Below, one piece after another: positions 1-8,960 of a stretch of DNA of 64,000 nt. Source of the DNA: WRMS01 sp038562165 (GTDB taxonomy: Bacteria > Bacillota > Peptococcia > DRI-13 > UBA5745); contig JBCFAO010000019.1 of the NCBI GenBank assembly GCA_038562165.1, positions 1 to 64,000 of the forward strand, in the 5' to 3' direction. Positions within the stretch are counted from its first letter, which is position 1; each line of letters starts with the position of its first letter. Under the pieces are notes generated by a model. The model ran no database searches. It was given only the letters and a program-made list of their open reading frames with translations, and was not told where the DNA came from. The position numbers were made by a program, and so were the translations under genes.

Positions 1-1
1 A

Positions 2-1912
2 ATCGAGTAGGAGGCTGCCCATTAATTGGGCAGCCGACCTCTCACACCACCGTACGTGCCGTCCGGCATACGGCGGTTCAATAACTTGAGTGCAGCGCCT
101 CGTATCTCTTGGCTATGTCGTCATAGCCCATGGATGCGAGGCATTCGTTTGTTAGTGATGTAGTCAATATCCAACTGCCAGCAACCCGCCAATAGCCTAG
201 GCGGCTGTTGGCCCATTCCCAGGCTTTCCGGCTATCTACGCCCAGTCCCACCAGGTTGTCATGTTTGGTCCTCATTCTCTTCCATTGCTTCCACAAGATT
301 TGCCGGATTCTTCTCCGTATCCATTCATTTAATGACTGGATTCTGCTCTTCATTCCCGCAATAGCATAATAACCCAGCCACCCTGTTGTATATTTCTTCA
401 GGTTGGCCAGAATGACTTCCATGGAGTTAGCCTGTTTGCGACTGGTTAGCTGACGTATTTTCTCTTTGAATCTCTTTAGACTCTTTTCATGTACCCGGAT
501 TCCTGTTCCCTTTCCGTCTTTGTACAGGGAAAACCCCAGGAATTTCAGCCTTAACGGACTTCCCGTCCGACTCTTTTCCCGGTTTACCTTCAACCTCAGC
601 TTTTCCTCCAGGAATCTTGTACAGCTTTCCATCACTCGTTCAGCGGCTCTTTGGCTTTGGACGTAGATATTGCAGTCATCCGCATACCTCACAAACTTAT
701 GCCCTCTGCTTTCCAGCATTCGGTCAAAAGCCGTCAGGTAGATGTTACTCAATAGCGGAGAAAGCGGGCCGCCCTGGGGCGTCCCTTTTGTGGTCGGGCT
801 TACCAGCCCACCTGCCATTACTCCGCTCTTAAGAAACTTGCGGATTAGCTTGACCACTGCTTTGTCTTTTATTTCTTCGCTCACCATGCCTAAGAGTATG
901 TCGTGGTTCACCGTGTCAAAGTATTTCGCCAGGTCGATGTCTACCACTCGGGTATACCCACAGTCGTAGTACATCTTTGCTTTCTTCATCGCCTGCTGGC
1001 CATTCCGGCCCGGCCGGAAGCCATAGCTGCTTTCCGAGAATCTTGGCTCGAAGATGGATTGCAGTACCTGCATAACCGCTTGCTGCACCATTCGGTCAAT
1101 TACCGTTGGCACGCCAAGCTGTCTTTTCCCGCCATCCGGCTTCGGGATTTCCACCCGTTTCACCGGCTTTGGTTTGTACCAGCCTCCCCGTATACTTTCC
1201 ACCAGTTCTTCCTTGTGTTCTCTCAGGTAGGGCAACATCTCTTCTACGGTCATTCCATCTACGCCTGCTGCTCCGCCGTTTTGCTTCACTCTCTTGTACG
1301 CTGCGTTCAGGTTATCCCTATGCAGTATCCTTTCGAGCAAGCTCTCTGCACCGTTCTTCTCTGCGGTCTCCGCTAAGACCATACTCCGCGCTTTTCGGTT
1401 ACTCTCCGTTTCCAACGTACCCTCGCCAAAACAGCCAGTTTTACCTGTTTTCTGCTCTCTCTGCATGGTCTCACCTTCCTCTCACTTGAAGAATCTGTTA
1501 CTGTTCAGCCCTTCCCGACAGAGAGGAATTCGCCCTCTCTGCCGGTACTATGGCCTCTGCTGACTTCTCACCATTTAGCCATCCATCTCTGCATGGGTTC
1601 AGCTAGTGTCAGGGGTAACCTGTCTTTTGCCGCCTGGTGAGACCTCCCCGGGTAAGAGTGGTAACTTTCCTCCCAGGCAACCGCTGCATTTACACCACGG
1701 GGTTCGGGCAGTATTGGATTTCGTTTTGTTAGGCAAACTCATCCGCCCCGCAATTGCCTTCTATGCAGTTTCTGTTCGTCGGTTCGGGATTTTGCCGCCG
1801 GCTTCCTTCAGATTCCGCCTCGCGACGGACACCCTTGCCTTTGGCTAACAGTTCCTACTGCCAAGTCTGTAGCGGACTTTCACCGCCTAGTTACCACCCA
1901 TGCCGGGCGCAC
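2..1912 (-). mobile_element. Complete group II intron, class C type
   Basis: On the minus strand the element starts with GTGCGCCCGGCATGGGTG at 1912, followed by the GTGAAAGTCC-like segment typical of group II domain I. It ends, after the maturase gene, with a domain V-like hairpin (about 35-80) and a domain VI stem (GGCTGCCC/GGGCAGCC, 13-35), closing at ...CTACTCGAT, so the 3' boundary is about position 2. The encoded maturase resembles class C enzymes. The insertion point lies 8 nt past a perfect 12-bp hairpin (1921-1950), and class C introns are known to choose intrinsic-terminator hairpins. Boundaries are read from motifs; the 3' exon is outside the window. Confidence 0.9.
78..1466 (-). 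CDS. ltrA: Group II intron reverse transcriptase/maturase
   Basis: This 462-aa protein is encoded inside the intron and should act as maturase for splicing and as reverse transcriptase for retrohoming. Seen: an RT domain from about residue 43 (LLERILHRDNLNAAYKRV) with EIPKPDGGKRQLGVPT, GFRPGRN, the GTPQGGPLSPLLSNI block, and the catalytic YADD at about 261-264 (VRYADDCNIYV). A basic thumb/maturase domain with FLGF and GWLGYY follows, at about 310-430. No HNH endonuclease domain is seen at the C-terminus, which fits class C enzymes such as GsI-IIC, to which the sequence is visibly similar. The start ATG has AGGAAGGTGAGACC in front. The first 40 residues are less conserved, so an internal start is possible. 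The frame is intact, so the element may be active. Confidence 0.95.
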   Translation of the reverse strand: MQREQKTGKTGCFGEGTLETESNRKARSMVLAETAEKNGAESLLERILHRDNLNAAYKRVKQNGGAAGVDGMTVEEMLPYLREHKEELVESIRGGWYKPKPVKRVEIPKPDGGKRQLGVPTVIDRMVQQAVMQVLQSIFEPRFSESSYGFRPGRNGQQAMKKAKMYYDCGYTRVVDIDLAKYFDTVNHDILLGMVSEEIKDKAVVKLIRKFLKSGVMAGGLVSPTTKGTPQGGPLSPLLSNIYLTAFDRMLESRGHKFVRYADDCNIYVQSQRAAERVMESCTRFLEEKLRLKVNREKSRTGSPLRLKFLGFSLYKDGKGTGIRVHEKSLKRFKEKIRQLTSRKQANSMEVILANLKKYTTGWLGYYAIAGMKSRIQSLNEWIRRRIRQILWKQWKRMRTKHDNLVGLGVDSRKAWEWANSRLGYWRVAGSWILTTSLTNECLASMGYDDIAKRYEALHSSY

Positions 1913-1920
1913 CTATTCAC

Positions 1921-1950
1921 AAGGAGCTGCCGCATTTACGGCAGCTCCTT
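1921..1950. terminator. Hairpin marking the group II intron insertion site
   Basis: A perfect 12-bp stem (AAGGAGCTGCCG/CGGCAGCTCCTT) with loop CATTTA. On the plus strand it is followed by TTCC after a short T run, so it is probably the terminator of a gene left of the intron. On the minus strand GTGAATAG separates it from the intron start. Confidence 0.75.
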
Positions 1951-2016
1951 TTCCTGGTGTAAACCTAATTTCCAATAATTTTATAAAAAATTAACCCGGA
2001 TTTAGTTTTTTGATAA

Positions 2017-2045
2017 TTGACAGAGTCAAAAACTGGGTTTATACT
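2017..2045 (+). promoter_or_regulatory. Sigma-A promoter of the nucleobase permease
   Basis: TTGACA (2017-2022), 17 bp, TATACT (2040-2045). Transcription should start near 2052, leaving a leader of about 255 nt before the permease start. Confidence 0.75.
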
Positions 2046-2051
2046 TATCTT

Positions 2052-2309
2052 AAAAATATTTTTCTGCACTACTAAACTTTTTTTAGCATTTGGTCTTTGT
2101 AATTGATCCTTATCGTTATTTATACTCTAGCCGTTACTTCAGAGCTACCATAAGCGGTTGTTTCTTTCAATATTCAGTTTATTTCATCGATTATTGGGAA
2201 GCAAGGAGCCTGGGAAAAGGATTTAAGAAGAGAGAACCGTATATAGCAGCACTGGGTTATGGGATATACAAGCCGTCTCCAAATAAAAACAGGTGAAAGA
2301 GGTGTTTCC
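2052..2309 (+). other. Long 5' leader without a recognised riboswitch
   Basis: The leader between the promoter and the permease start is AT-rich. It holds a weak stem (AGCCGTTA / TAAGCGGTT near 2130-2160). I do not see the purine riboswitch core, a PyrR site or a terminator with a U tract. Nucleobase permease leaders are often regulated, but no known class can be assigned here. Confidence 0.3.
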
Positions 2310-3659
2310 ATGAAAAGTGAAACCTCCGGTTTCGGTAGTTCAACCTTGTTTGAGTTAAACGGTAAACCACCCCTGCGATTCGCCTTCCCTCAAGCCATGC
2401 AGCATATTTTGGCCATGCTGGTAGGCAACATCACCCCGCCTATTTTGGTAGCACAGTTGCTGGGCTTGCCGGAGGAAAGCAAGATCCTCCTGATGCAGGC
2501 CGCTATGCTGATCGGCGGCATCACAACTCTTATTCAGCTTTTTCCTGTCTTCGGCTTCGGCATGGGTTTGCCCAATGTCATGGGCGTTGCTTTCGCTTAT
2601 ATGCCCATACTAACCTCTATTGGTCTGGCTTACGGCATACGGGCGATTTTCGGCGCCCAACTGGTAGCGGCTTTTGTTTCTATTTTCATCGGTATGGGCA
2701 TTGGCAAAATTCGCAAATATTTTCCGCCCATTGTCAGCGGCACCGTTGTATTAAGCATAGGACTTTCCCTATACACCACCGCCATTAACTATATGGCGGG
2801 AGGCAGCGCCACCGCCAGCAATTTCGGAGAACCCCGCCTCTGGGCCATTGCTCTGATTACCCTGGCTGTAACCTTGGCCTGCAATTTGCTGGGCAAGGGC
2901 TATATCAAAGTTTCCGGTATGCTTATTGGTATTGGCGCCGGCTACATTCTGTCCCTGATCTGGGGACAGCTCTCGGGTCAGCCTATGATCTCCTTCCAAA
3001 ACGTAGGCACTGCCTCTTGGGTGGCTATTCCCCGGATTCTGCCCTGGGGCCTTGATTTCAATATCTCCGCCATCATTTCTATGATTTTGATGTATATTGT
3101 CCAGGCGGTGCAAACCATCGGCGACGTTTCCTCCACCACCATCGGCGGCTTTGGCCGGGAAGCTACGGACGACGAGCTGGGCGGCGCTATCAAAGGCCAG
3201 GGTATTTGCGGTATGCTGGGCGCCTGTATCGGCGGTTTGCCCACGGACCCCTATAGTCAAAACGTAGGTTTGATCGTTACTACGAAAGTGGTGGCCAAGC
3301 GGGTCTTTTTGATTGTAGGCGGGCTGATGATTGTAGCCGGCTTCCTGCCTAAGTTTGGCGCTTTGATGACCACAATCCCCTATCCGGTGCTGGGCGGCGC
3401 TACGATCACCGTCTTTGCCGCCATCACCATGTCCGGTATTCAGCTAATCTCCCAGCAGCCTTTAAACTACCGCAACCGCATGATTGTTGGTATTGCGTTA
3501 GCTTTAGGCGTAGGAATCAGCTCCGTACCCGTTTCGCTGCAGTTTTTCCCCATGGAATTGCAGAATATCCTGGGCAAATCGCCCATCGTCCTGTCCTTTC
3601 TGGTAGCTTTTATCCTTAACATTCTTGCACCAAAGGATGACAGCGCCGAAGAAGATTGA
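2310..3659 (+). CDS. NCS2 family xanthine/uracil permease
   Basis: A polytopic membrane protein of 449 aa that should import a nucleobase (xanthine, uric acid or uracil) with a cation. Seen: many hydrophobic segments from about residue 20 to the C-terminus and the NCS2 signature region TDPYSQNVGLIVTTKVVAKR, where the Q-N-x-G and T-x-V-x-x-R positions match the substrate motif of the family. The start ATG at 2310 follows AAAGAGGTGTTTCC; an open frame reaches upstream to 2259 but lacks a ribosome site. The gene is alone, with its own promoter and a strong terminator. Exact substrate cannot be told from sequence; the motif resembles xanthine/urate permeases more than UraA. Confidence 0.85.
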   Translation: MKSETSGFGSSTLFELNGKPPLRFAFPQAMQHILAMLVGNITPPILVAQLLGLPEESKILLMQAAMLIGGITTLIQLFPVFGFGMGLPNVMGVAFAYMPILTSIGLAYGIRAIFGAQLVAAFVSIFIGMGIGKIRKYFPPIVSGTVVLSIGLSLYTTAINYMAGGSATASNFGEPRLWAIALITLAVTLACNLLGKGYIKVSGMLIGIGAGYILSLIWGQLSGQPMISFQNVGTASWVAIPRILPWGLDFNISAIISMILMYIVQAVQTIGDVSSTTIGGFGREATDDELGGAIKGQGICGMLGACIGGLPTDPYSQNVGLIVTTKVVAKRVFLIVGGLMIVAGFLPKFGALMTTIPYPVLGGATITVFAAITMSGIQLISQQPLNYRNRMIVGIALALGVGISSVPVSLQFFPMELQNILGKSPIVLSFLVAFILNILAPKDDSAEED

Positions 3660-3699
3660 GTTTACCACGGCAAAGTTTTAGGCCGGATTAGAAAATACA

Positions 3700-3748
3700 A
3701 AAAACATCGCCGGAGCAGCATAGCAGAAGCTCCCGGCGATGTTTTTTT
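3700..3748 (+). terminator. Intrinsic terminator after the permease
   Basis: ACATCGCCGG-AGC / GCT-CCGGCGATGT stem followed by T7. The A-rich 5' side may make it work in both directions. Confidence 0.85.
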
Positions 3749-3834
3749 GCATGTCAAAATTGGCCTATGACGCAAATAAGTATTGACAATGACCCTATCT
3801 TGCTCAAAATGAAAGTATAGAAGGAGGGTGGACT

Positions 3835-4626
3835 ATGAAAAAATACAAATTTATCATCTATCTTCTTTTGCTTTTTTTAGCCCTCCGTTGGGGCTATCAC
3901 TATTATTTTAGTCCCACAGGGTTTCGCAGCGAGATGTTGGCCAGAGATTATTTTTCAAATGAAGTGGTCAGTATTCCTATCGTTTTATTTAAAGCTCATA
4001 GTCAGGAAAGCGTTCCTTATTCCGCAAAAGGTTATGCAATGCAGTATTATAAACAAACCGTTTTCTGCTCCATCAGATCTATTGATTGGCTGGCACAGGA
4101 AATCTCCCTGGGGCGTTGGAGCATGGACGGCAGAAAATTAGCGAAAGAAGACATGAGCATAAACAATTTCGGCGATAGCCTTATTCTGTCAATTAATATT
4201 GAGGATCAGGTCAGTCCCTTTGCCATAACGAAAATAGCCAACAGCAAAAACGGTTATTTGTTTTCAAACATGAGCAAACAGTTTTTTGATCCTGAAAACT
4301 TTCTTGTTTATTCCTATCTGGAGCTTATCCTGCCTCTCCAGTTTATCACCGATGAGCGCATACATGATAATGTCTCGGTTTGTTATCAGGAAACGGATTA
4401 TCTTGCTGCTGCTGGAAAAGAAGAGTTCATGGCATTTTATGAGGACTTGAATCGCTATCATATTTTTGCTGAGGAAAATGGCTTTGTGATTGTAGAAGAT
4501 AAGGAGCTGGGCTCGGCTCAAACTATTTATTGGCCTGTTCGCTTTATCTTTCAGGAGAAAGAGGGTAATACAAGCTTTCGTATTGACCATGTAAGCAGTG
4601 AGGAAATTGACAATTTTCATTTTTAG
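3835..4626 (+). CDS. Hypothetical protein with N-terminal membrane anchor
   Basis: This 263-aa protein is not recognised. Residues 3-24 form a basic start plus hydrophobic stretch (IIYLLLLFLALRWGYHYYF), a signal anchor or uncleaved signal peptide; the rest is soluble and probably outside the membrane. No cysteine lipobox is present. The start ATG has a clear AAGGAGGGTGGACT ribosome site. A TTGACA at 3783-3788 may be its -35 element, but no convincing -10 is seen at 17 bp. It stands alone between two terminators, with codon use more AT-rich than the miaB-mutS block that follows, so it may have been acquired separately. Confidence 0.7.
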   Translation: MKKYKFIIYLLLLFLALRWGYHYYFSPTGFRSEMLARDYFSNEVVSIPIVLFKAHSQESVPYSAKGYAMQYYKQTVFCSIRSIDWLAQEISLGRWSMDGRKLAKEDMSINNFGDSLILSINIEDQVSPFAITKIANSKNGYLFSNMSKQFFDPENFLVYSYLELILPLQFITDERIHDNVSVCYQETDYLAAAGKEEFMAFYEDLNRYHIFAEENGFVIVEDKELGSAQTIYWPVRFIFQEKEGNTSFRIDHVSSEEIDNFHF

Positions 4627-4634
4627 TTTTTCGC

Positions 4635-4660
4635 AAGGCGGGTGCATCTCCGCCTTTTTT
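4635..4660 (+). terminator. Intrinsic terminator
   Basis: AAGGCGG / CCGCCTT stem with an 8-nt loop and a T6 tail, right after the hypothetical gene. Confidence 0.85.
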
Positions 4661-4758
4661 ATGATAAAATAATTTGATAAACAAAGCCGCAGCACAAGGG
4701 CTTTGCTATCTAAATTATGATCAAAATTCATATCGAAATTTATATCGGGGAGGATATC

Positions 4759-6093
4759 ATGCAGGTTTACCTGGCCACATACGGCTGCCAAGCTAATGAA
4801 CGGGATTCCGAGACAATCCTGGGCATGCTGGAGCAGATGGGATATAGAGAAACAAAAAAAGAGGAAGAAGCGGACCTGATCCTGCTGAATACCTGCAGCA
4901 TCCGGGAAAAAGCGGAGCAAAAGGTCTTCAGCTATTTGGGGACTTTGAAGCAATATAAGCAGGACAAGCCGGGGCTGGTTATCGGCCTTTGCGGCTGCAT
5001 GGCCCAGGAGACGGATATGATCAAGCTGATCCGCCGCCGGGCTCCTCAGGTTGACCTGGTACTGGGCACCCACAAGCTCCACCGCCTGCCGGAAATGATC
5101 CGCAATGTCCAGGGCGGCCTGGGCTTTCAGTGGGATCAGGAGGAGACAGGGGAGATCGTAGAGGCCCTGCCGGCTATCCGGCCATATCCCTTCAAGGCCT
5201 TGATCAATATTACTTATGGCTGCAATAATTTTTGCACCTACTGCATCGTGCCTTACGTCCGGGGCAGGGAGCGCAGCCGCCGTCTGGAGGATATCCTCTC
5301 GGAAAGCCGCCAGCGGGTAGCGGAGGGGGCCGTGGAATTGATGTATCTGGGGCAGAACGTCAATGCTTATGGCAAGACCCTGAAGGATGAGTCCGCCGAA
5401 AACAAGGACAAAGAAGCCAGCTTCGCTAATCTGCTTTACCGGGCCCAAGAGATCGAGGGACTGGAAAGAATTCGCTACATGACATCCCATCCCCGGGATT
5501 TTGGAGAAGATCTGATCCGGGCCATTGCCGATTGCCCCAAAGTCAGCCGTCACATCCATTTGCCGGTGCAATCCGGCTCCAGCCGTGTTTTGCGGCAGAT
5601 GAACCGTGGCTATAGCCGGGAGGAATACCTGGCTCTGGTGGAACGGATCCGCCGGCAGGTCCCCGAAGCTGTATTTACTACAGATATTATCGTAGGTTTT
5701 CCCGGCGAGACAGAGGAGGACCTCCAGGATACGATTACGCTATTGGATCAAGTGGGTTTTGATTCCGCTTTCACTTTTATGTATTCACCCCGTCAGGGCA
5801 CTCCGGCGGCCAAGCTGACGGATCAGATACCTTTGCGGGAGAAGAAAGCCCGCCTTCAGGCAGTGATGGCAGCCCAGGCCAGCAATAGCCTTCACCTCCA
5901 TCAGGGACTGCTGGGGCAAACCCTCCATGTCCTGGCGGAAAGCTGGGATAACGGCTTTTTATCCGGCCGGGCCGACGGCAATCAATTGATTCATTTTCCT
6001 GGGGAAGCCTCAGGAGTAGGAGCCTTCCATCAGGTGAAGGTCAAGGAGGCCCAGACCTGGACATTAAAAGGAGAAACCCATGGCCAAGAGTGA
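4759..6093 (+). CDS. miaB: tRNA-2-methylthio-N6-dimethylallyladenosine synthase MiaB
   Basis: A radical-SAM methylthiotransferase, 444 aa, that converts i6A37 of tRNA to ms2i6A; it acts after MiaA, encoded 6 kb downstream in the same run. Seen: UPF0004 domain with three cluster cysteines (YGCQANE, C10; NTCSIRE, C46; CGCM, C80), the radical SAM CxxxCxxC (GCNNFCTYCIVPYVRGRERS, near residue 155-165), and a C-terminal TRAM-like domain. The start at 4759 (GGGGAGGATATC before ATG) gives the canonical MQVYLATYGCQ N-terminus; the 14 codons upstream have no ribosome site. The 3' end overlaps mutS by 14 nt, suggesting translational coupling. Confidence 0.97.
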   Translation: MQVYLATYGCQANERDSETILGMLEQMGYRETKKEEEADLILLNTCSIREKAEQKVFSYLGTLKQYKQDKPGLVIGLCGCMAQETDMIKLIRRRAPQVDLVLGTHKLHRLPEMIRNVQGGLGFQWDQEETGEIVEALPAIRPYPFKALINITYGCNNFCTYCIVPYVRGRERSRRLEDILSESRQRVAEGAVELMYLGQNVNAYGKTLKDESAENKDKEASFANLLYRAQEIEGLERIRYMTSHPRDFGEDLIRAIADCPKVSRHIHLPVQSGSSRVLRQMNRGYSREEYLALVERIRRQVPEAVFTTDIIVGFPGETEEDLQDTITLLDQVGFDSAFTFMYSPRQGTPAAKLTDQIPLREKKARLQAVMAAQASNSLHLHQGLLGQTLHVLAESWDNGFLSGRADGNQLIHFPGEASGVGAFHQVKVKEAQTWTLKGETHGQE

Positions 6094-8935
6094 TTTCGAC
6101 GTCAAAACACCGATGATGAAGCAGTATTTCGATATCAAAGCAGAAAACCCGGGGGCTTTGGTAATGTTTCGCCTAGGCGACTTCTATGAGTTTTTTGGCG
6201 AGGATGCCCAGATAGCCGCCCGGGAACTGGATATTGTACTGACCGGCCGGGATGCGGGTATGGAGGAGCGCATCCCCATGTGCGGCGTGCCCCATCACGC
6301 TCTGGAGCAGTATTTAAGCCGCCTGGTGCAAAGGGGTTACCGGGTCTGCGTCTGCGAGCAGTTGGAAGACCCGAAATCCGTCAAGGGCATAGTTAAGCGG
6401 GGCGTAGTCCGGATTGTGACGCCGGGCACCGCCATGGAAGTGGGCGGCAGCGATGAGGAAAGCACCTTCATTGCCGCTTTGCTCCATGGCGAGGAGGAGC
6501 ATTGGGCTATGGCTCTTTGCGAAGTCTCCACAGGCCAGTTGCGAATGGCTGAGTTTACCGGTCCTGGCTGCCTGACGGAATTATCCGGAGAAATTCACCG
6601 GTTAAAACCCAAAGAGATTCTAATTTCCGAAAATGACTATCTTACCCTGACCGAATTGATCCGCCAATGGACCAGCGAGGAAAAAGAGGGCAGCGTTGTA
6701 ACCCTGCGGCCCGGCTCTGCCTTTGCCCGGCAGGCCGGCCAGGAACGGTTAGCCAAACAGTTTGCTCCCGGATCTGGCACGCAAACTATTTCGCAATTCT
6801 CTCAAGAGCCAGGTTCCAGGCCTTTGTGGCTGGATTATCCCTTAGCCGGGGACTGTGCCGCCGCTATTTTAGGCTATTTGGAAGAAACCCAAAAAACTGC
6901 TCCGGCTCAAATTCGGGAGCTGGAGCTGGACCAGTCCGCCAACCGCCTGATCATGGACCCCACAACCTTTAGAAATCTGGAAATCACCAGAAACCTGCGC
7001 ACCTATGAGAAAAAAGGCAGCCTCCTGGATCTGCTGGATGAAACCCGCACCGCTTTTGGGGTCCGTTTGCTCCGCAGCTGGCTGGAACGGCCTTTAGTGG
7101 ATCAGGGAGCCATAGAAGCCAGGCTTAACGCCGTAGAGAGCCTGCACCGGGATTGGAGCCGGCGGCAGGAGCTGCGGCGTCTGCTCAAGGATATCTATGA
7201 TATGGAGCGGCTGATGACCCGGGTGGCTTATCAGCGGGCTACACCCCGGGAGCTTCAGGCCTTATGCCAATCCTTTGGGGTGCTGCCGGCCATTCGCCGC
7301 CTGGCGGAAGAATTAAGCCAGGAAAGCCCCCAGTCCGAACTGGCCCGTATTTACAGGGAGCTGGATGAACTGCCGGATCTCCATGACCGGCTGGCCGTCG
7401 CCTTGGTGGATGATATCCCCAACAACTGGAAAGAAGGGGGCTTCATCCGGCCCGGCTACCATCCCCAAGCCGACGAGTATAGGAATAGCGCCCAAAACGG
7501 CCGCAGCTGGATGCTGGAGCTGGAGCAAAAAGAGAGAGAAAACACGGGCATCAAATCCCTTAAAGTCGGCTTTAATAAGGTTTTTGGCTACTATTTCGAT
7601 GTGACAAAATCCAATTTATCCGCCGTCCCCGATTATTTTCAGCGGAAGCAAACCCTGGCTTCCGGCGAGCGCTTCGTCACCGAAGAATTAATTCGTTTGG
7701 AAGGGCTGGTGCTGGGGGCTGAGGAGAAGATGGTGGCTTTGGAGTTGGAGCTATACCAGGAGCTCCTGCAATTCCTGACGGCGGCTCTGCCCCGGGTGCA
7801 GACTACGGCAGCGGCCTTAGCCAAGCTGGATGTATTCCAGTCTCTGGCGGAGCTGGCCGCTGTCCGTCAATACTGCCGGCCGGAGTTTCAACCGGCCTCT
7901 TCATCGACTATCCGCATCAAAGATTTGCGCCATCCCGTTGTGGAGCAAATCCTTGATCAGGACCGCTTCGTGCCTAACGACTTGCTGATGGACGACAGCA
8001 CCAGCCTGTTCATTATCACCGGTCCGAATATGGGCGGCAAAAGCACTTATTGCCGCAGCGTAGCTATAGCCTTTGTCATGGCCCAGATGGGTTCCTTCGT
8101 ACCGGCTTCTAAGGCAAAACTGCCTTTAAGGGACCGGCTTTTTGCCCGGGTAGGCGCCAGCGACGATCTGCGGGGCGGACAAAGTACCTTCATGATGGAA
8201 ATGAATGAAGTCGCCCATATATTGCAGCATGCTACCCAAAAAAGCCTGGTGATTCTGGATGAGGTAGGCCGGGGTACCGGCACCTATGACGGTCTTAGCG
8301 TAGCCTGGTCCGTCAGCCAATACCTGGTATCCCAGATTAAGGCCAAAACCCTTTTTGCTACGCACTATTTAGAATTAACTACTTTAGAGGAACAATATCC
8401 TGCAGTAAAAAACCTATCTTTGGTGGTGGAAGAAGAAGGGGAGAGAATCGTCTTTCTCCATAAGATATTGCCGGGTTCAGCCAACAAAAGCTATGGCATC
8501 CATGTAGCCCGTTTGGCGGGTCTGCCGGAAGAAGTCATCCAGCAGGCCAGTGCGAAACTGGAAGAGTTGGAGCAGGCGGAGGTTTATCAGGAGGAAAAAT
8601 CTCCTCTTCCCTGGCCGGCAGAAGGCTCTCAGCTTTATCCGGGTTATCTGGAAACGGCGGAAGAAATCCACGCCGCACCTCCCGGCGTTACTCTCACCAA
8701 AAGAACTCTGGCAGAAAATAGCCCTAAATCCCAATTGGCTTTATTTGCTGAAACCGCCGGAACCGGCGGGGAGCTGGGGGAATCGGCGCCGGCTAATCAA
8801 GGAACCAAAAAACCTCTGAAAGATAAGGAATGGAAAGCTATCAATGAACTGAAGAAAAAGAATATTATGGCCATGACGCCTTTAGAGGCTTTAAATTATT
8901 TGCATAAGCTGCAGCAAAGCCTGCATAGCAGCTAA
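6080..8935 (+). CDS. mutS: DNA mismatch repair ATPase MutS
   Basis: Recognises mismatches and small loops and recruits MutL. Seen: N-terminal mismatch-binding domain with the Phe-x-Glu wedge (FRLGDFYEFF, about residue 30-40), connector and lever domains, then the C-terminal ABC-type ATPase with Walker A GPNMGGKST, a SxxD loop, and Walker B VILDEVGRGTGTYDG, followed by FATHY. At 951 aa it is longer than the usual 850-880 because of a low-complexity linker (about residue 830-920) before the final helix-turn-helix segment. The start overlaps the miaB stop, and mutL follows 25 nt downstream, so miaB-mutS-mutL are probably co-transcribed. Confidence 0.98.
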   Translation: MAKSDFDVKTPMMKQYFDIKAENPGALVMFRLGDFYEFFGEDAQIAARELDIVLTGRDAGMEERIPMCGVPHHALEQYLSRLVQRGYRVCVCEQLEDPKSVKGIVKRGVVRIVTPGTAMEVGGSDEESTFIAALLHGEEEHWAMALCEVSTGQLRMAEFTGPGCLTELSGEIHRLKPKEILISENDYLTLTELIRQWTSEEKEGSVVTLRPGSAFARQAGQERLAKQFAPGSGTQTISQFSQEPGSRPLWLDYPLAGDCAAAILGYLEETQKTAPAQIRELELDQSANRLIMDPTTFRNLEITRNLRTYEKKGSLLDLLDETRTAFGVRLLRSWLERPLVDQGAIEARLNAVESLHRDWSRRQELRRLLKDIYDMERLMTRVAYQRATPRELQALCQSFGVLPAIRRLAEELSQESPQSELARIYRELDELPDLHDRLAVALVDDIPNNWKEGGFIRPGYHPQADEYRNSAQNGRSWMLELEQKERENTGIKSLKVGFNKVFGYYFDVTKSNLSAVPDYFQRKQTLASGERFVTEELIRLEGLVLGAEEKMVALELELYQELLQFLTAALPRVQTTAAALAKLDVFQSLAELAAVRQYCRPEFQPASSSTIRIKDLRHPVVEQILDQDRFVPNDLLMDDSTSLFIITGPNMGGKSTYCRSVAIAFVMAQMGSFVPASKAKLPLRDRLFARVGASDDLRGGQSTFMMEMNEVAHILQHATQKSLVILDEVGRGTGTYDGLSVAWSVSQYLVSQIKAKTLFATHYLELTTLEEQYPAVKNLSLVVEEEGERIVFLHKILPGSANKSYGIHVARLAGLPEEVIQQASAKLEELEQAEVYQEEKSPLPWPAEGSQLYPGYLETAEEIHAAPPGVTLTKRTLAENSPKSQLALFAETAGTGGELGESAPANQGTKKPLKDKEWKAINELKKKNIMAMTPLEALNYLHKLQQSLHSS

Positions 8936-8960
8936 GAGAGTACATAGAAAGAGAATGTTT

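Noticed and set aside
2090..2296. 68-codon plus-strand frame in the permease leader
   Set aside because: No ribosome site, no similarity, AT-rich leader; likely chance.
4264..5571. 435-codon open frame on the minus strand
   Set aside because: It lies antisense to the 3835 gene and miaB, has no ribosome site and no recognisable domain; it is a shadow of the GC-rich miaB frame.
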